From positions 11,763,001 to 11,827,000 of the forward strand of contig NZ_CP071090.1 of the NCBI RefSeq assembly GCF_017301735.1: a stretch of 64,000 bases of DNA, read 5' to 3'. The position numbers and the translations under genes are program-made. Origin of the DNA: Pyxidicoccus parkwaysis. GTDB taxonomy: Bacteria; Myxococcota; Myxococcia; Myxococcales; Myxococcaceae. Below, in pieces: positions 50,074 through 57,667 of this stretch; position 1 is the first letter of the stretch, and every line of letters starts with the position of its first letter. The notes under the pieces are model-generated. The model saw only the letters and a list, made by a program, of their open reading frames with translations, made no database searches and was not told the DNA's origin.

Positions 50074-50574
50074 GTGCGCGTCGCCGTCACCGGTCATCAA
50101 CCCCACCTGCTGGGCGGATTTGGCGAGGAGGCCGCGTCCCGGCTGCGCTCCTTCGCCCGCCTGTGGATTCAACGGGCCCGGCCCGCCGAGGTGATTTGCG
50201 GCATGGCGCCGGGCTGGGACCTGGCCATGGCCGAGGCGGCGCTCGAAGAAGGCGTGTCCCTGGTGGCGGCACTCGCGTGGCCGGACCAGGGACGCAACTG
50301 GCCGGTGGAGGCGTACGCGCACCTGCAATCGCTCCTGGGGCGCGCGGCGCTCGTTCACACCGCGTTCCCCAAGCGAGCTTCGGACATGTGGTCCCTCCGG
50401 GACCGGTGGGTGCTCGAACGCGGAGAGCGCGTGGTGGCCCTGTGGTCCGGCGTCGAGGGCGGAACGGCCGAGGCCGTGGCCCATGCTCAGAGGCTCGGCA
50501 AGCCGGTGGAGAACCTCTGGCCGGACTGGCGGCGCCTCATGGAAGAGGCACGGGTCAGGGCTGACGTCGGCTGA
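50074..50574 (+). CDS. SLOG-family (DprA/YpsA-like) nucleotide-binding protein
   Basis: 166 residues; GTG with GGAGGAG eight bases upstream. The Rossmann-like SLOG fold is visible: RVAVTGHQPHLLGGF, the EVICGMAPGWDLAMAEAAL motif (the GMAxGxD binding loop), LVAALAWPDQGRNW, and a WVLERGERVVALWSGVEGGT end. The family includes DUF1273/YspA-type proteins that may bind nucleotide signals or NAD-like ligands. Its role is not known. It has no clear partner gene: the divergent TetR and P450 remnants lie to the left, the small secreted protein to the right on the other strand. Confidence 0.8.
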   Translation: MRVAVTGHQPHLLGGFGEEAASRLRSFARLWIQRARPAEVICGMAPGWDLAMAEAALEEGVSLVAALAWPDQGRNWPVEAYAHLQSLLGRAALVHTAFPKRASDMWSLRDRWVLERGERVVALWSGVEGGTAEAVAHAQRLGKPVENLWPDWRRLMEEARVRADVG

Positions 50575-50617
50575 AGTACAGGCCAGAAGTGCTCCAGCCA
50601 TGGCGCTGCCTCAGGCT

Positions 50618-50857
50618 TCAGGTACAGGTGTAGCGGTACCCGTCGCACTCGACGAAGCCACGGAAGTTCGGGTAGTGGCTGTCGTCATAGCGCCAGAGGC
50701 AGGAATCGACTCCGGCGCACGTGACGACCTCACCGGTGGTGCATTCGACGGAGATTTCGCACGGGCCGGGCTCATACCCATACGCATACGCCGCCACGGG
50801 AACGAGGACCGCGGCAGCCACGAAGGAGGACGCAAGGAACGCGACGAGCTTGGACAT
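50618..50857 (-). CDS. Small Cys-rich secreted protein
   Basis: 79 residues. A signal peptide (SKLVAFLASSFVAAAVLVPV, then AAYA) is followed by a mature part of about 55 residues with six cysteines (CEISVECTTGEVVTC, VDSCLWRYDDSHY, ECDGYRYTC), probably three disulphides, and a negative charge. The style is similar to small myxobacterial secreted proteins; no family is recognised. A weak 17-bp box (50892-50908) lies 34 bases upstream of the start, so it may belong to the same regulon as the HACxH lipoproteins. Confidence 0.7.
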   Translation of the reverse strand: MSKLVAFLASSFVAAAVLVPVAAYAYGYEPGPCEISVECTTGEVVTCAGVDSCLWRYDDSHYPNFRGFVECDGYRYTCT

Positions 50858-50891
50858 GCGAAGCCTCTGGGGGATGCGAGGAGGACTGCAA

Positions 50892-50908
50892 CTGCATCCT
50901 AGTTGCGG
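50892..50908. promoter_or_regulatory. Weak copy of the 17-bp inverted repeat box
   Basis: CTGCATCC-T-AGTTGCGG matches the consensus ATGCAACT-N-AGTTGCAT at 11 of 16 positions, best in the right arm. An alternative dyad, TGCAACT (50887-50893) with AGTTGCG (50901-50907), overlaps it. It lies 34 bases upstream of the small secreted protein and 17 bases from the stop of the cytochrome gene. Confidence 0.35.
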
Positions 50909-50938
50909 AATTCTCTGGAGCGCCAGATGGCCGGAGCG

Positions 50939-51274
50939 CTACTTCGTCTCCTCCTGCATCTTGTTGAGGAACGCGACGATGGCGTCCACCTGCGCATCGC
51001 TGAGCATCTCGTCGGTGAAGGCGGGCATGGCGCCCACGCCCCGGCGAATCTGCGTGCGCATGGCCACGGACGGCAGGGGCTTGTTGTTGATGCTCGGCCC
51101 GAGCCCGCCGGCGCCGCCCGGGTGACAGGGATTGCAGTTGCGCATGAAGAGGACGCGCCCCTCCTGCTGCTGCGCATTGAATTCGCGGGGCGTGCCGAAG
51201 GCGGGGCCCCGGCGCGCGGGGCCACAGGCCGTCACCAGGGCCAGCGTCAGCACGGACAGCACGGCGCTCCTCAT
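50939..51274 (-). CDS. Lipoprotein c-type cytochrome
   Basis: 111 residues; ATG overlaps the stop of the upstream dehydrogenase gene by three bases (ATGA). The signal peptide has a lipobox (VLTLALVTAC). One haem c site is present (FMRNCNPCHPGG, CxxCH) with the sixth ligand Met probably in GAMPAFTDEML. This is a small membrane-anchored electron carrier facing the periplasm. With the PQQ-type dehydrogenase encoded just before it, it probably takes electrons from that enzyme and passes them to the respiratory chain. Confidence 0.9.
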   Translation of the reverse strand: MRSAVLSVLTLALVTACGPARRGPAFGTPREFNAQQQEGRVLFMRNCNPCHPGGAGGLGPSINNKPLPSVAMRTQIRRGVGAMPAFTDEMLSDAQVDAIVAFLNKMQEETK

Positions 51275-52749
51275 GGCTTCGCCTCCGGCGCCGCGCGGGT
51301 GATGCGCCACAGCACGCCCGTCTTCTCGAAGGGCTGGATGACGCCCTTGGCCTTCACCAGCATCACCCCGAAGTCGACGATGTAGAGCGCCTTGCCGCTC
51401 GGGTCGAAGCGCGCGTCGATGGGGCGCTCCAGTCCTCCCTTCCCCAGCTTCGTCGCGGGGCCGCCGCTGCCCTTGCCCTTGTTGGCGACGAAGTCCTCGA
51501 TGACGCCGTTGGACACGTCCACGCGCACCACCTTGAAGCCCACCGGGGCCAGCGTCTCGCCGCTGTCCGGGGACTGGTCGCCGAACTGCGCGACGAAGGC
51601 CTCGCCCACGTGGCCGAACTCGGGGCTGCGCGAGAAGTCGAACTGGTTGGAGGACGAGTGCACGCCGAACAGCGCCACGGGCCGCGGCACCTTGCCCGGA
51701 GGCGTCTGGAGGACGCGCTTGGGGACTTTTTTGCCGGGCACCTTGAACCACTCCTGGTCCACCGGCATGCCGCCCGCGTAGTCCGGGAAGCCGTACCACG
51801 CGCCCTGCTCCACCTCCCAGAGGTAGTCCGCCACGCCGAACAGCGGCCGGCTGCCGCGCACGTCGTAGCCGTTCTCCGTCACGTACAGCCGTCCGTTGGG
51901 CGCGAAGGCGAGGCCGAACGGATTGCGGAAGCCCCACGCCACCAGCTCCGGGTCCGTGGAGCCGGGGACGAGCCGGAACACCGCGCCGCTGCACGGCATG
52001 GCGCCCCGGATGACCTGCCCCGGCGTCGTCTCCGTGCCGAAGGGGACGAACGCGCCCGTGCTCACGTGCCCGGTGTTCGGCGCGAGCGGGTTGTCGCTGG
52101 GGTAGTTGACGCCCGCGAGGGTGATGTCGCGACAGGGCAGGTCATGGAAGGCCGGGTTGCGCTGGAGCCAGCCCATGTTTGCGTTGTCCGGGCCCACGAC
52201 TCCCGAGTTCGTCGCGGTGCCCACGCTGAAGTAGAGCGCGCCGTCCGGCCCCACGGCGGGGCCGTTGGTGTGGTGGTCGCCCAGGCTGGGGAGGTTGGAC
52301 GCGAGCGGCGTCGTGCGTCCGTCCGGCGTAATCCGCACGATGCGGCCGCCGCCCTGCTCGCCGCCCTGGGCCACGTAGAACGCACCCTGGTGCCAGGCGA
52401 CGCCCGTCCAGGGCGGATGGTCTCCGCGAGCCACCTCCTTGAGACTGCCATCCTTCTCCACGCGCAACAGTCGCGACTGGGTGAAGGACTCGCCGTAGCT
52501 GTAGCCGGACTCGGTGACGTAGGGCGTGCCGTCACCGTCGAAGGCGACACCGGTGGGGTACGTGAAGCCGGTGGCGACGACTTCGACGCGGTAGCCCTCG
52601 GGCACGGCCACGTCCTCGGGATTCACGCGCCGGGGCGGTCTGAATTCCGTCGAGCCACCACCTCCTCCCGCGAAGAGGTGGAAGCAGCCGGGGAGCAGCA
52701 GCAGCGCGCACGCCGCCAGGTGCAGGCGTGCGAGAGGAAGGAATCGCAT
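51271..52749 (-). CDS. Sorbosone/glucose dehydrogenase-like PQQ enzyme (lipoprotein)
   Basis: 492 residues from ATG 52749. The signal peptide ends LLLLPGC, a lipobox. The mature protein is a beta-propeller of the GSDH/sorbosone dehydrogenase family: VVATGFTYPTGVAFDGDGTP, PWTGVAWHQGAFYVAQGG, VRITPDGRTTPLASNLPS, HHTNGPAVGPDGALYFSVG, VAWGFRNPFGLAFAPNGRL, RFDPSGKALYIVDFGVM. HHTN and WGFRNPFG are the conserved sugar- and PQQ-contact motifs. It should oxidise an aldose or related sugar outside the cytoplasm and give electrons to the cytochrome encoded next (overlapping start). The usual calcium and PQQ site residues were not checked one by one. Confidence 0.87.
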   Translation of the reverse strand: MRFLPLARLHLAACALLLLPGCFHLFAGGGGGSTEFRPPRRVNPEDVAVPEGYRVEVVATGFTYPTGVAFDGDGTPYVTESGYSYGESFTQSRLLRVEKDGSLKEVARGDHPPWTGVAWHQGAFYVAQGGEQGGGRIVRITPDGRTTPLASNLPSLGDHHTNGPAVGPDGALYFSVGTATNSGVVGPDNANMGWLQRNPAFHDLPCRDITLAGVNYPSDNPLAPNTGHVSTGAFVPFGTETTPGQVIRGAMPCSGAVFRLVPGSTDPELVAWGFRNPFGLAFAPNGRLYVTENGYDVRGSRPLFGVADYLWEVEQGAWYGFPDYAGGMPVDQEWFKVPGKKVPKRVLQTPPGKVPRPVALFGVHSSSNQFDFSRSPEFGHVGEAFVAQFGDQSPDSGETLAPVGFKVVRVDVSNGVIEDFVANKGKGSGGPATKLGKGGLERPIDARFDPSGKALYIVDFGVMLVKAKGVIQPFEKTGVLWRITRAAPEAKP

Positions 52750-52866
52750 ACGCGGCGAGGGGCCTCGGGTGGGGACGTGAGGATGAGGAGCCCGACGCTA
52801 CGAGTCGTCCTCCTCCAGGTCCAACTTTGGAGAGGATGACGGTTTCCTGCGAGACAGACGGAGCCC

Positions 52867-54096
52867 TCAGTACCGCTCGAAGACGAAGGTGAGTGTCTCG
52901 TGTGCCGTCGGTCCGAAGGTGAGCCGCAGGAAGCGGTCTCCCGAGGGCGCGGGGAACCTGGCCACGTGCTTGATCGCCGGGACGCAGACCGGCGCGGCGG
53001 GCTCCAGGGTGGAGGCCACGAGCGTCTCGCCCTCCGTCGTGTCGTGCACCGTCACGGGGACGGACTGGCTGAGGTAGAGCGCGACGGTTTCGTTCCGGTC
53101 GGGGTCCGTCACCACCTCCGTGTAGCCCCGGAAGGACGTGCCGTCCGCGGGCAGCGTGAGGCCGTAGAAGGTGTGGCCCGTGTCCGTGGCCGGGTAGAAG
53201 CTCGTCGGAGAGCTGCCCGCCGTAACGGCTTGAGGCGGGTTGAGCAGCGCGTGGGTGCAGGCGTGCTCGACGTTGGCGTCGCGCCGGCCGGTGGTGAAGT
53301 CCAGCTTCCCGTCACCGAGCACGGCGTGGGCCGTATCCACCGGCTGGCCCGTGGCACCGCGCAAGCCCGTGACATCGAGCGTGTATCGGTTCTCCTGCTC
53401 CAGCGGCGGCAGGTCCGGCTCCGGGCGGGGGATGACCACCGTCAGTGTGTGCCCGTCCGAGGACCACGTGCCCGTCAGCGTGCGCGGAGCGTTGGCGGGC
53501 GTCGTCACGTCCCGCAGCGTCACCTGCGCGGTGGAGGTGTCCATGGGCTCGTTGAAGGTGAGGGTGAGCACCTTGCGCAGCGCGAGGTTGGTGGCGTCGG
53601 CCTTGTAGAGCTCCACGGGCAGGACGTCGGTGGCGCCCTCGGAAGGAGTGGACGCGGTGACGTGCGGCCGGGCGGCGGCCGTCCCGTGCACGGTGAAGTG
53701 GAAGGTGAGCGGCGAGGCGAGCCGGTTGCCAGAGACATCCTCGAAGTCCGTCCGCACGGTGACCTGGACGCGCGCGCCCGAGGGAAGAGGTTCGGAGGGA
53801 TGCACCATGAAGGCGCGGCCTTCTTCATTCCAGTGGCTCAGGCCGAGCGTCTGCTGTGCACCATCGACGGCGACGTGCACGGTGCCCCGGTCGGACTTCA
53901 TGGGCTCGCTGAAGCGCACGGTGATGGCGGTGTCGGCGGACACGTGTGCCTCGTCTGAGGCGGGCGTGGTGCTCGTCACGGTGGGCGCCGCCGTGTCACC
54001 CGCGTCTGGCGTATCGGGAGGGTCATCATGGTCACAACCCGTCAGCACGAGGACGGCGCAGACGGAGAGCAGGGCGGTGGCGTGGGAGAGGCGCAT
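52867..54096 (-). CDS. Lipoprotein with two Ig-like (Big_5) domains and an HACxH module
   Basis: 409 residues from ATG 54096, which opens the signal peptide ATALLSVCAVLVLTGC with lipobox Cys. Two Big_5-type Ig-like domains (about 30-135 and 135-260) share the motifs VTSTTPASDEAHVSADTAIT, VRFSEPMKSD and VTASTPSEGATDV, LTFNEPMDTS. The last 140 residues are the HACxH module: VEHACTHALL, then GHTFYGLTLP, ALYLSQSVPVTV, CVPAIKHVARF, LRLTFGP, FVFER. The same module forms the end of the three lipoproteins upstream on this strand. It could be a surface adhesin or binding protein. The 313-base gap upstream has a strong hairpin. Confidence 0.7.
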   Translation of the reverse strand: MRLSHATALLSVCAVLVLTGCDHDDPPDTPDAGDTAAPTVTSTTPASDEAHVSADTAITVRFSEPMKSDRGTVHVAVDGAQQTLGLSHWNEEGRAFMVHPSEPLPSGARVQVTVRTDFEDVSGNRLASPLTFHFTVHGTAAARPHVTASTPSEGATDVLPVELYKADATNLALRKVLTLTFNEPMDTSTAQVTLRDVTTPANAPRTLTGTWSSDGHTLTVVIPRPEPDLPPLEQENRYTLDVTGLRGATGQPVDTAHAVLGDGKLDFTTGRRDANVEHACTHALLNPPQAVTAGSSPTSFYPATDTGHTFYGLTLPADGTSFRGYTEVVTDPDRNETVALYLSQSVPVTVHDTTEGETLVASTLEPAAPVCVPAIKHVARFPAPSGDRFLRLTFGPTAHETLTFVFERY

Positions 54097-54262
54097 GGGT
54101 GATTGCTCCGAAGGAATCGCTGGCTGCGAGTGCACCAGCGGAGATGGCGTGAGCATCGGCGCCGGAGTCCCTCGCGGGCGGTTCGCTCCGACGATGGAGC
54201 GCAGGCACGGGCATGGGCGGCGGCGCGGAGTTTCTCGTAGGTGGATGGCTCCGGCAGGGGAA

Positions 54263-54301
54263 GCGCCGGAGCGCCCCTCTCGTGGAAGGGCGCTCCGGCG
54301 C
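54263..54301 (-). terminator. Perfect 14-bp GC hairpin in the 313-base gap
   Basis: GCGCCGGAGCGCCC (54263-54276) pairs exactly with GGGCGCTCCGGCGC (54288-54301) around an 11-base loop. It is 109 bases downstream of the 54410 gene stop on the minus strand and is followed there by TTCCCC. Apart from this hairpin I see nothing recognisable in 54097-54409. Confidence 0.65.
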
Positions 54302-54409
54302 AATGGGCCGGCCAGGCCACCCGGGATAGGTCCTGTCAGAGGGCCTCACCGCCCAAGCCGAAAACTCGGGCTCCTGCACGGGCCCCTGAACGAACCGGGT
54401 CTCGGTGGC

Positions 54410-55108
54410 TTAGCAGTTGAAGATGGTCGGGTCGTTGTCGTTGCAGTCGAAGCGACGATTCACGTAGCCGGACGGCGGCTCGCACGCGGTGAGGATGGAG
54501 TTGGTGCTGGTGCCGTAGGTGTCGCCGTCCGCGTCGCGGTACCAGCGGACGCGGTTGTCATCCAGGTACTCCGGCACCACGCGCACCTGGTTCACGGTGA
54601 CGGGGCCCATGGCCAGGATGTACGTGCTGCCCACCGTCAGGTCATACGTCACCACCTTCGACAGCCCGCAGCCCGAGGTGATGACCTCGCTGAGTCCGGG
54701 CGCCACGGTGGTGCCGCCCGAGGTCAGCACGGTGAGCGTCGCCGACGGCGCCAGGTAGATTGCGATGGACTCCGTGGTGTCCCCCGCCGTGGTGGCCGAG
54801 GCCACATACGTCACCGAGCCCTCCGCGCCCGCCGGAAGCGTCACCGTGTAGTGCTTGTGCTTCGTACTGATGGCCGGAGCGCTGGTGGTGCGCGTGGCGC
54901 TCGCCGTCACATTCACGTTGTCCGCGCTGTTGCCGTAGTGGACGCACGCGTGGTCCGTCATGTTGGTGTCGTCCACCGACGTGCAGTCCGCGGGCAGCTC
55001 CTGCTCCTGCTGCCCGTAGGCCTCCAGTCCGTCCTCCTCCAGGGGGCCGCAGGCCGCCAGCGACAGGCTCAACAGTGCACCGCAAAGCTTCCAGTTCATC
55101 CGATTCAT
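54410..55108 (-). CDS. HACxH lipoprotein with MopE/thrombospondin-type metal-binding end
   Basis: 232 residues; ATG 55108 set by GAGAGGA eight bases upstream. Lipoprotein signal (LLSLSLAAC), then a linker and the module: TDHACVHYGNSADNVNVTAS, HKHYTVTLPAGAEG, IAIYLAPSATLTV, CGLSKVVTYDL, YILAMGPVTV. After it come 45 residues with YRDADGDTYGTSTN, ACEPPSGYVNRRF and DCNDNDPTIFNC, which match the MopE-type putative copper-binding motif and also look like a thrombospondin type-3 calcium repeat. This suggests a surface protein that binds divalent metal. A good 17-bp box lies 24 bases upstream of the start. Confidence 0.75.
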   Translation of the reverse strand: MNRMNWKLCGALLSLSLAACGPLEEDGLEAYGQQEQELPADCTSVDDTNMTDHACVHYGNSADNVNVTASATRTTSAPAISTKHKHYTVTLPAGAEGSVTYVASATTAGDTTESIAIYLAPSATLTVLTSGGTTVAPGLSEVITSGCGLSKVVTYDLTVGSTYILAMGPVTVNQVRVVPEYLDDNRVRWYRDADGDTYGTSTNSILTACEPPSGYVNRRFDCNDNDPTIFNC

Positions 55109-55132
55109 GTGGGGTTCCTCTCGACGTGGAAT

Positions 55133-55149
55133 TTGAAACTGAGTTGCAA
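55133..55149. promoter_or_regulatory. 17-bp inverted repeat box (TTGAAACT-G-AGTTGCAA)
   Basis: Matches the consensus ATGCAACT-N-AGTTGCAT at 13 of 16 positions. It lies 24 bases upstream of the 55108 start and is the likely operator of this lipoprotein gene. The surrounding 40 bases are clearly AT-richer than the genes. Confidence 0.6.
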
Positions 55150-55218
55150 TAACGACCCGGTCATCTCCCTGTGTCCGCGTGCGTGGCGCGCAGTCACCGT
55201 GGATGAAGGGGCGTGTGG

Positions 55219-55878
55219 CTAGGGCAGGTGCTCAATCACCATGCCCAGCTCGGGCAGGGGAGTCGGGCCGAGCGTGAGCGTGTACTGGACACGGTCCGTC
55301 AGCTCGTACCCGACCATGTGCTTCAGGCCGTCGCAGTAGTCGCCGGTGGGCCGTGTGCCGGCCGGCGTCACGGGTGTGCCGATGGCGGTCTCCACCAGCG
55401 TGACGGGGACGTCCGGCGTGCTGAGGTAGATGACGAAGTTACCGGTGGCGAAGGCCTTGTAGCTGAAGGTGCCCGTGTACTGGCCGCCCTCCGGCCGGAG
55501 CTTCACCGTGTAGTACGTGTGGAAGTCATCCACGCGAGGCAGGCGGGTGGTGGACGCGGTGACGGTGACGAAGGGCCCGTTGGTGACGTGCCAACAGGCG
55601 TGCTCTCCGTTGTCGCCGAAGCTGAAGCCCTCGCTGGGGACGTAGTCAGGGTCCGTTTCACAGGAGAGGCCCTCGGCGGCGGCGCGGTAGCCGCGGTTGC
55701 AATGGCACCAGTCTCCCGCGGGCTCGCGGTGGACGTGGCCATTGGGTGCGCACGGGTCCGTCGACGCGGGCGTGTCATCGGGCGGAGGCTCGATGAGGGG
55801 CTCGGGCGTGTCACCGCCACAGGCGGAGAGCGCCAGGGCACACGCGGCCAGGGCGAGGACGTGGAAGGGGGCGGACAT
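55219..55878 (-). CDS. HACxH lipoprotein with EGF-like segment
   Basis: 219 residues. Signal peptide with lipobox (ALAACALALSAC), a Pro/Asp-rich linker and then an EGF-like or small disulphide segment (PCAPNGHVHREPAGDWCHCN, GYRAAAEGLSC). The C-terminal 130 residues are the HACxH module: GEHACWHVTNGPFVTVTAST, FHTYYTVKLRPEGGQY, FVIYLSTPDVPVTLV, YCDGLKHMVGYEL, YTLTLGPTPLPELGMVIE. It starts 16 bases after the stop of the 55895 gene, so the two form one operon. It is probably tethered to the outer surface. No catalytic site is seen. Confidence 0.75.
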   Translation of the reverse strand: MSAPFHVLALAACALALSACGGDTPEPLIEPPPDDTPASTDPCAPNGHVHREPAGDWCHCNRGYRAAAEGLSCETDPDYVPSEGFSFGDNGEHACWHVTNGPFVTVTASTTRLPRVDDFHTYYTVKLRPEGGQYTGTFSYKAFATGNFVIYLSTPDVPVTLVETAIGTPVTPAGTRPTGDYCDGLKHMVGYELTDRVQYTLTLGPTPLPELGMVIEHLP

Positions 55879-55894
55879 GGCTTACCGGGCCTGA

Positions 55895-56497
55895 CTACTC
55901 CTCGGAGTGGTCGTGGGCCGTCTCCTCGATGACGAGGGTGAACTCGGAGTTCCGCTCCGCGATGGCGAGGAACTGGAGGTAGTACTCCGCCCCGCCCTCG
56001 AGGTCCGCGACGATGGCCGTCTTCAGGTCGCCGCACACGCTGGAGGGCACGTTGTAGCGGCACTCGCGGGCCACCTCGGCGCCGGTGGCGGCGTCGAAGA
56101 TGCGCACGCCGCGGTGACGCGACAGCAGGAAGGCGAACTCGCTGGACTCATCGGGGATGAAGCCGACGCGGCCGCCCCAGCCGCAGAAGCCCGTGGAAGG
56201 CAGGGTGACGTTGTACGCGGTATGCGGGAGGCTCACGTCCACCAGCACGGGTGCGTTGAGCGCGGCGGCCGTGACGGGCGCGAAGGGCCCGAGCTCCGCG
56301 TGGACGCACGCGTGCTCGGCCACCTCGCCCAGCTCCACCGGGTCGCAGGCGGCGAGCAGCCCCTGCTCCTCCGAGGTCAGGGTGGCCTCCCAGCCCGTGT
56401 CGGCGGAGGGCTCCTCGCCGGGAGCACCGCAGGCGGTGGCCAGGGTGAGCGCGCCGGCGGCGAGCAATGACTTCTCGAACAGCTGCCAGGTCTTCAT
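55895..56497 (-). CDS. HACxH lipoprotein, first gene of the pair
   Basis: 200 residues; ATG with AAGAGG nine bases upstream. Signal peptide and lipobox are clear (LLAAGALTLATAC). After a short linker comes the module: AEHACVHAELGPFAPVTAAA, HTAYNVTLPSTGF, EFAFLLSRHRGVRIF, VCGDLKTAIVADL, YYLQFLAIAERNSEFTLVIEE. It ends in AHDHSEE, a further possible metal site. Three extra cysteines (FCGWGG, ECRYNVP, VCGDLK) suggest disulphides. Two 17-bp boxes stand side by side 74-108 bases upstream. Function unknown; the HxCxH motif fits a metal ligand set. Confidence 0.75.
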   Translation of the reverse strand: MKTWQLFEKSLLAAGALTLATACGAPGEEPSADTGWEATLTSEEQGLLAACDPVELGEVAEHACVHAELGPFAPVTAAALNAPVLVDVSLPHTAYNVTLPSTGFCGWGGRVGFIPDESSEFAFLLSRHRGVRIFDAATGAEVARECRYNVPSSVCGDLKTAIVADLEGGAEYYLQFLAIAERNSEFTLVIEETAHDHSEE

Positions 56498-56571
56498 CGG
56501 GTGTTCCTCTTGGGCCGTGGGGGACTGTCACTGCGACAGGCGTGCGATGGGCCCAGGCACGCGCCCACAAG

Positions 56572-56605
56572 ATGCACTTGAGATGTATATGCAATCAAGT
56601 TGCAT
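56572..56605. promoter_or_regulatory. Two abutting 17-bp inverted repeat boxes
   Basis: 56572-56588 (ATGCACTT-G-AGATGTAT, 12 of 16 matches to the consensus) is directly followed by 56589-56605 (ATGCAATC-A-AGTTGCAT, 14 of 16). They lie 74-108 bases upstream of the 56497 lipoprotein start and about 200 bases upstream of the divergent nuclease-fold gene. In the rest of the 306-base gap (56498-56803) I see only an AT-rich stretch near 56680-56710 that may hold a promoter. Confidence 0.6.
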
Positions 56606-56803
56606 TTACCGGGCGGTCCTCTTGCAACGCCCTGCGGGGGCGTCCTCCGACTTTCAGGAGGGTGTGTTTGGACCTTGGCTGTTTCTTATGTTTCGAGAAG
56701 GTTTGTTGCCCCTAACCCCTCGAATCCACTAGGACACAGCTCACGCGGGTGCTCCTCGCGTGCGGCCGTCCCCCGCGGCCGTCCCCCCAACTGAGGTGTC
56801 TGC

Positions 56804-57667
56804 ATGAGGCTGCCGTCCTTCCTGCTGCACGCGGTGGTGCTGGTTGCTCTCGCTGTTCCCTCGCTGGCGCAGGCGGCTTCGTACCTGCGGGTGGTGAGCT
56901 GGAATCTCCGTCACGAAGGCTGGACCGCGGAGCAGACGTACACGGACGACGCGAAGCAGCTCTGGACGCAGTTCGGGTCCAACAGCACGTCCAACAACGG
57001 CTGCGATTTGGTGTTCCTGCAGGAGGTGATGAACACCGACGTGATGCCGGCGCTGGCGCAGGCGCTCACGCAGGTGTCCGGCGTGACGTGGAACTACGCG
57101 CAGACGCCGCTCATCGGCCGCTCGTCGTACAAGGAAATCTACGCGGTGCTGTACCGGACGGACACGGTGTCGCTGCTGTCGTCCACGGTGTACAGCGACC
57201 CGAGCGACCTGTTCGAGCGCGAGCCGCAAATCGTGAAGGTGCGCCACACGCCCACGGGCGCGGACTACACGTTCATCAACTGGCACGCCATCTGGGGCAC
57301 CGCCGCCGAGCGCGACGTGGAGGTGCGCAACATCGACACGGTGTTCAAGTCGGTGCAGGACGGCAGCACGAGCGACCAGGACGTCATCCTCCTGGGTGAC
57401 CACAACATGGCGTGCACGGGGGCTTCGTGGACGGAGTTGGCGGGGCTGTCTCCGGCGGTGACGTGCAAGCTGGATGTGGCCAGCACGCTCAACACCAGCG
57501 GCGGCTTCGTGAGCGCGTATGACCACTTCTGGATGCAGGCCACGTACGTGACGGAGTTCTCCTCCTCGGGCCGAGACTACGTGGCGAACACCACGGACTT
57601 CGTCACGCGGCTGTCGGACCACGCGCCCGTGTACCTGTCCCTGTACTCCAGCAGCGACACGGATTGA
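56804..57667 (+). CDS. Secreted endonuclease/exonuclease/phosphatase (DNase I-fold) protein
   Basis: 287 residues. Signal peptide (LHAVVLVALAVPSLAQA), then the EEP fold: LRVVSWNLRHEGW (Asn of the active site), CDLVFLQEVM (metal Glu), VKVRHTPTGADYTFINWHAI, the motif VILLGDHNMAC (Asp and Asn of GDxN) and the final SDHAPVYLSL (Asp-His pair). All catalytic residues are in place, so it should cleave phosphodiesters, perhaps DNA, outside the cell. It may feed on nucleic acids or phospholipids. Its stop overlaps the next start by four bases. The divergent HACxH unit and the boxes lie upstream. Confidence 0.87.
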   Translation: MRLPSFLLHAVVLVALAVPSLAQAASYLRVVSWNLRHEGWTAEQTYTDDAKQLWTQFGSNSTSNNGCDLVFLQEVMNTDVMPALAQALTQVSGVTWNYAQTPLIGRSSYKEIYAVLYRTDTVSLLSSTVYSDPSDLFEREPQIVKVRHTPTGADYTFINWHAIWGTAAERDVEVRNIDTVFKSVQDGSTSDQDVILLGDHNMACTGASWTELAGLSPAVTCKLDVASTLNTSGGFVSAYDHFWMQATYVTEFSSSGRDYVANTTDFVTRLSDHAPVYLSLYSSSDTD

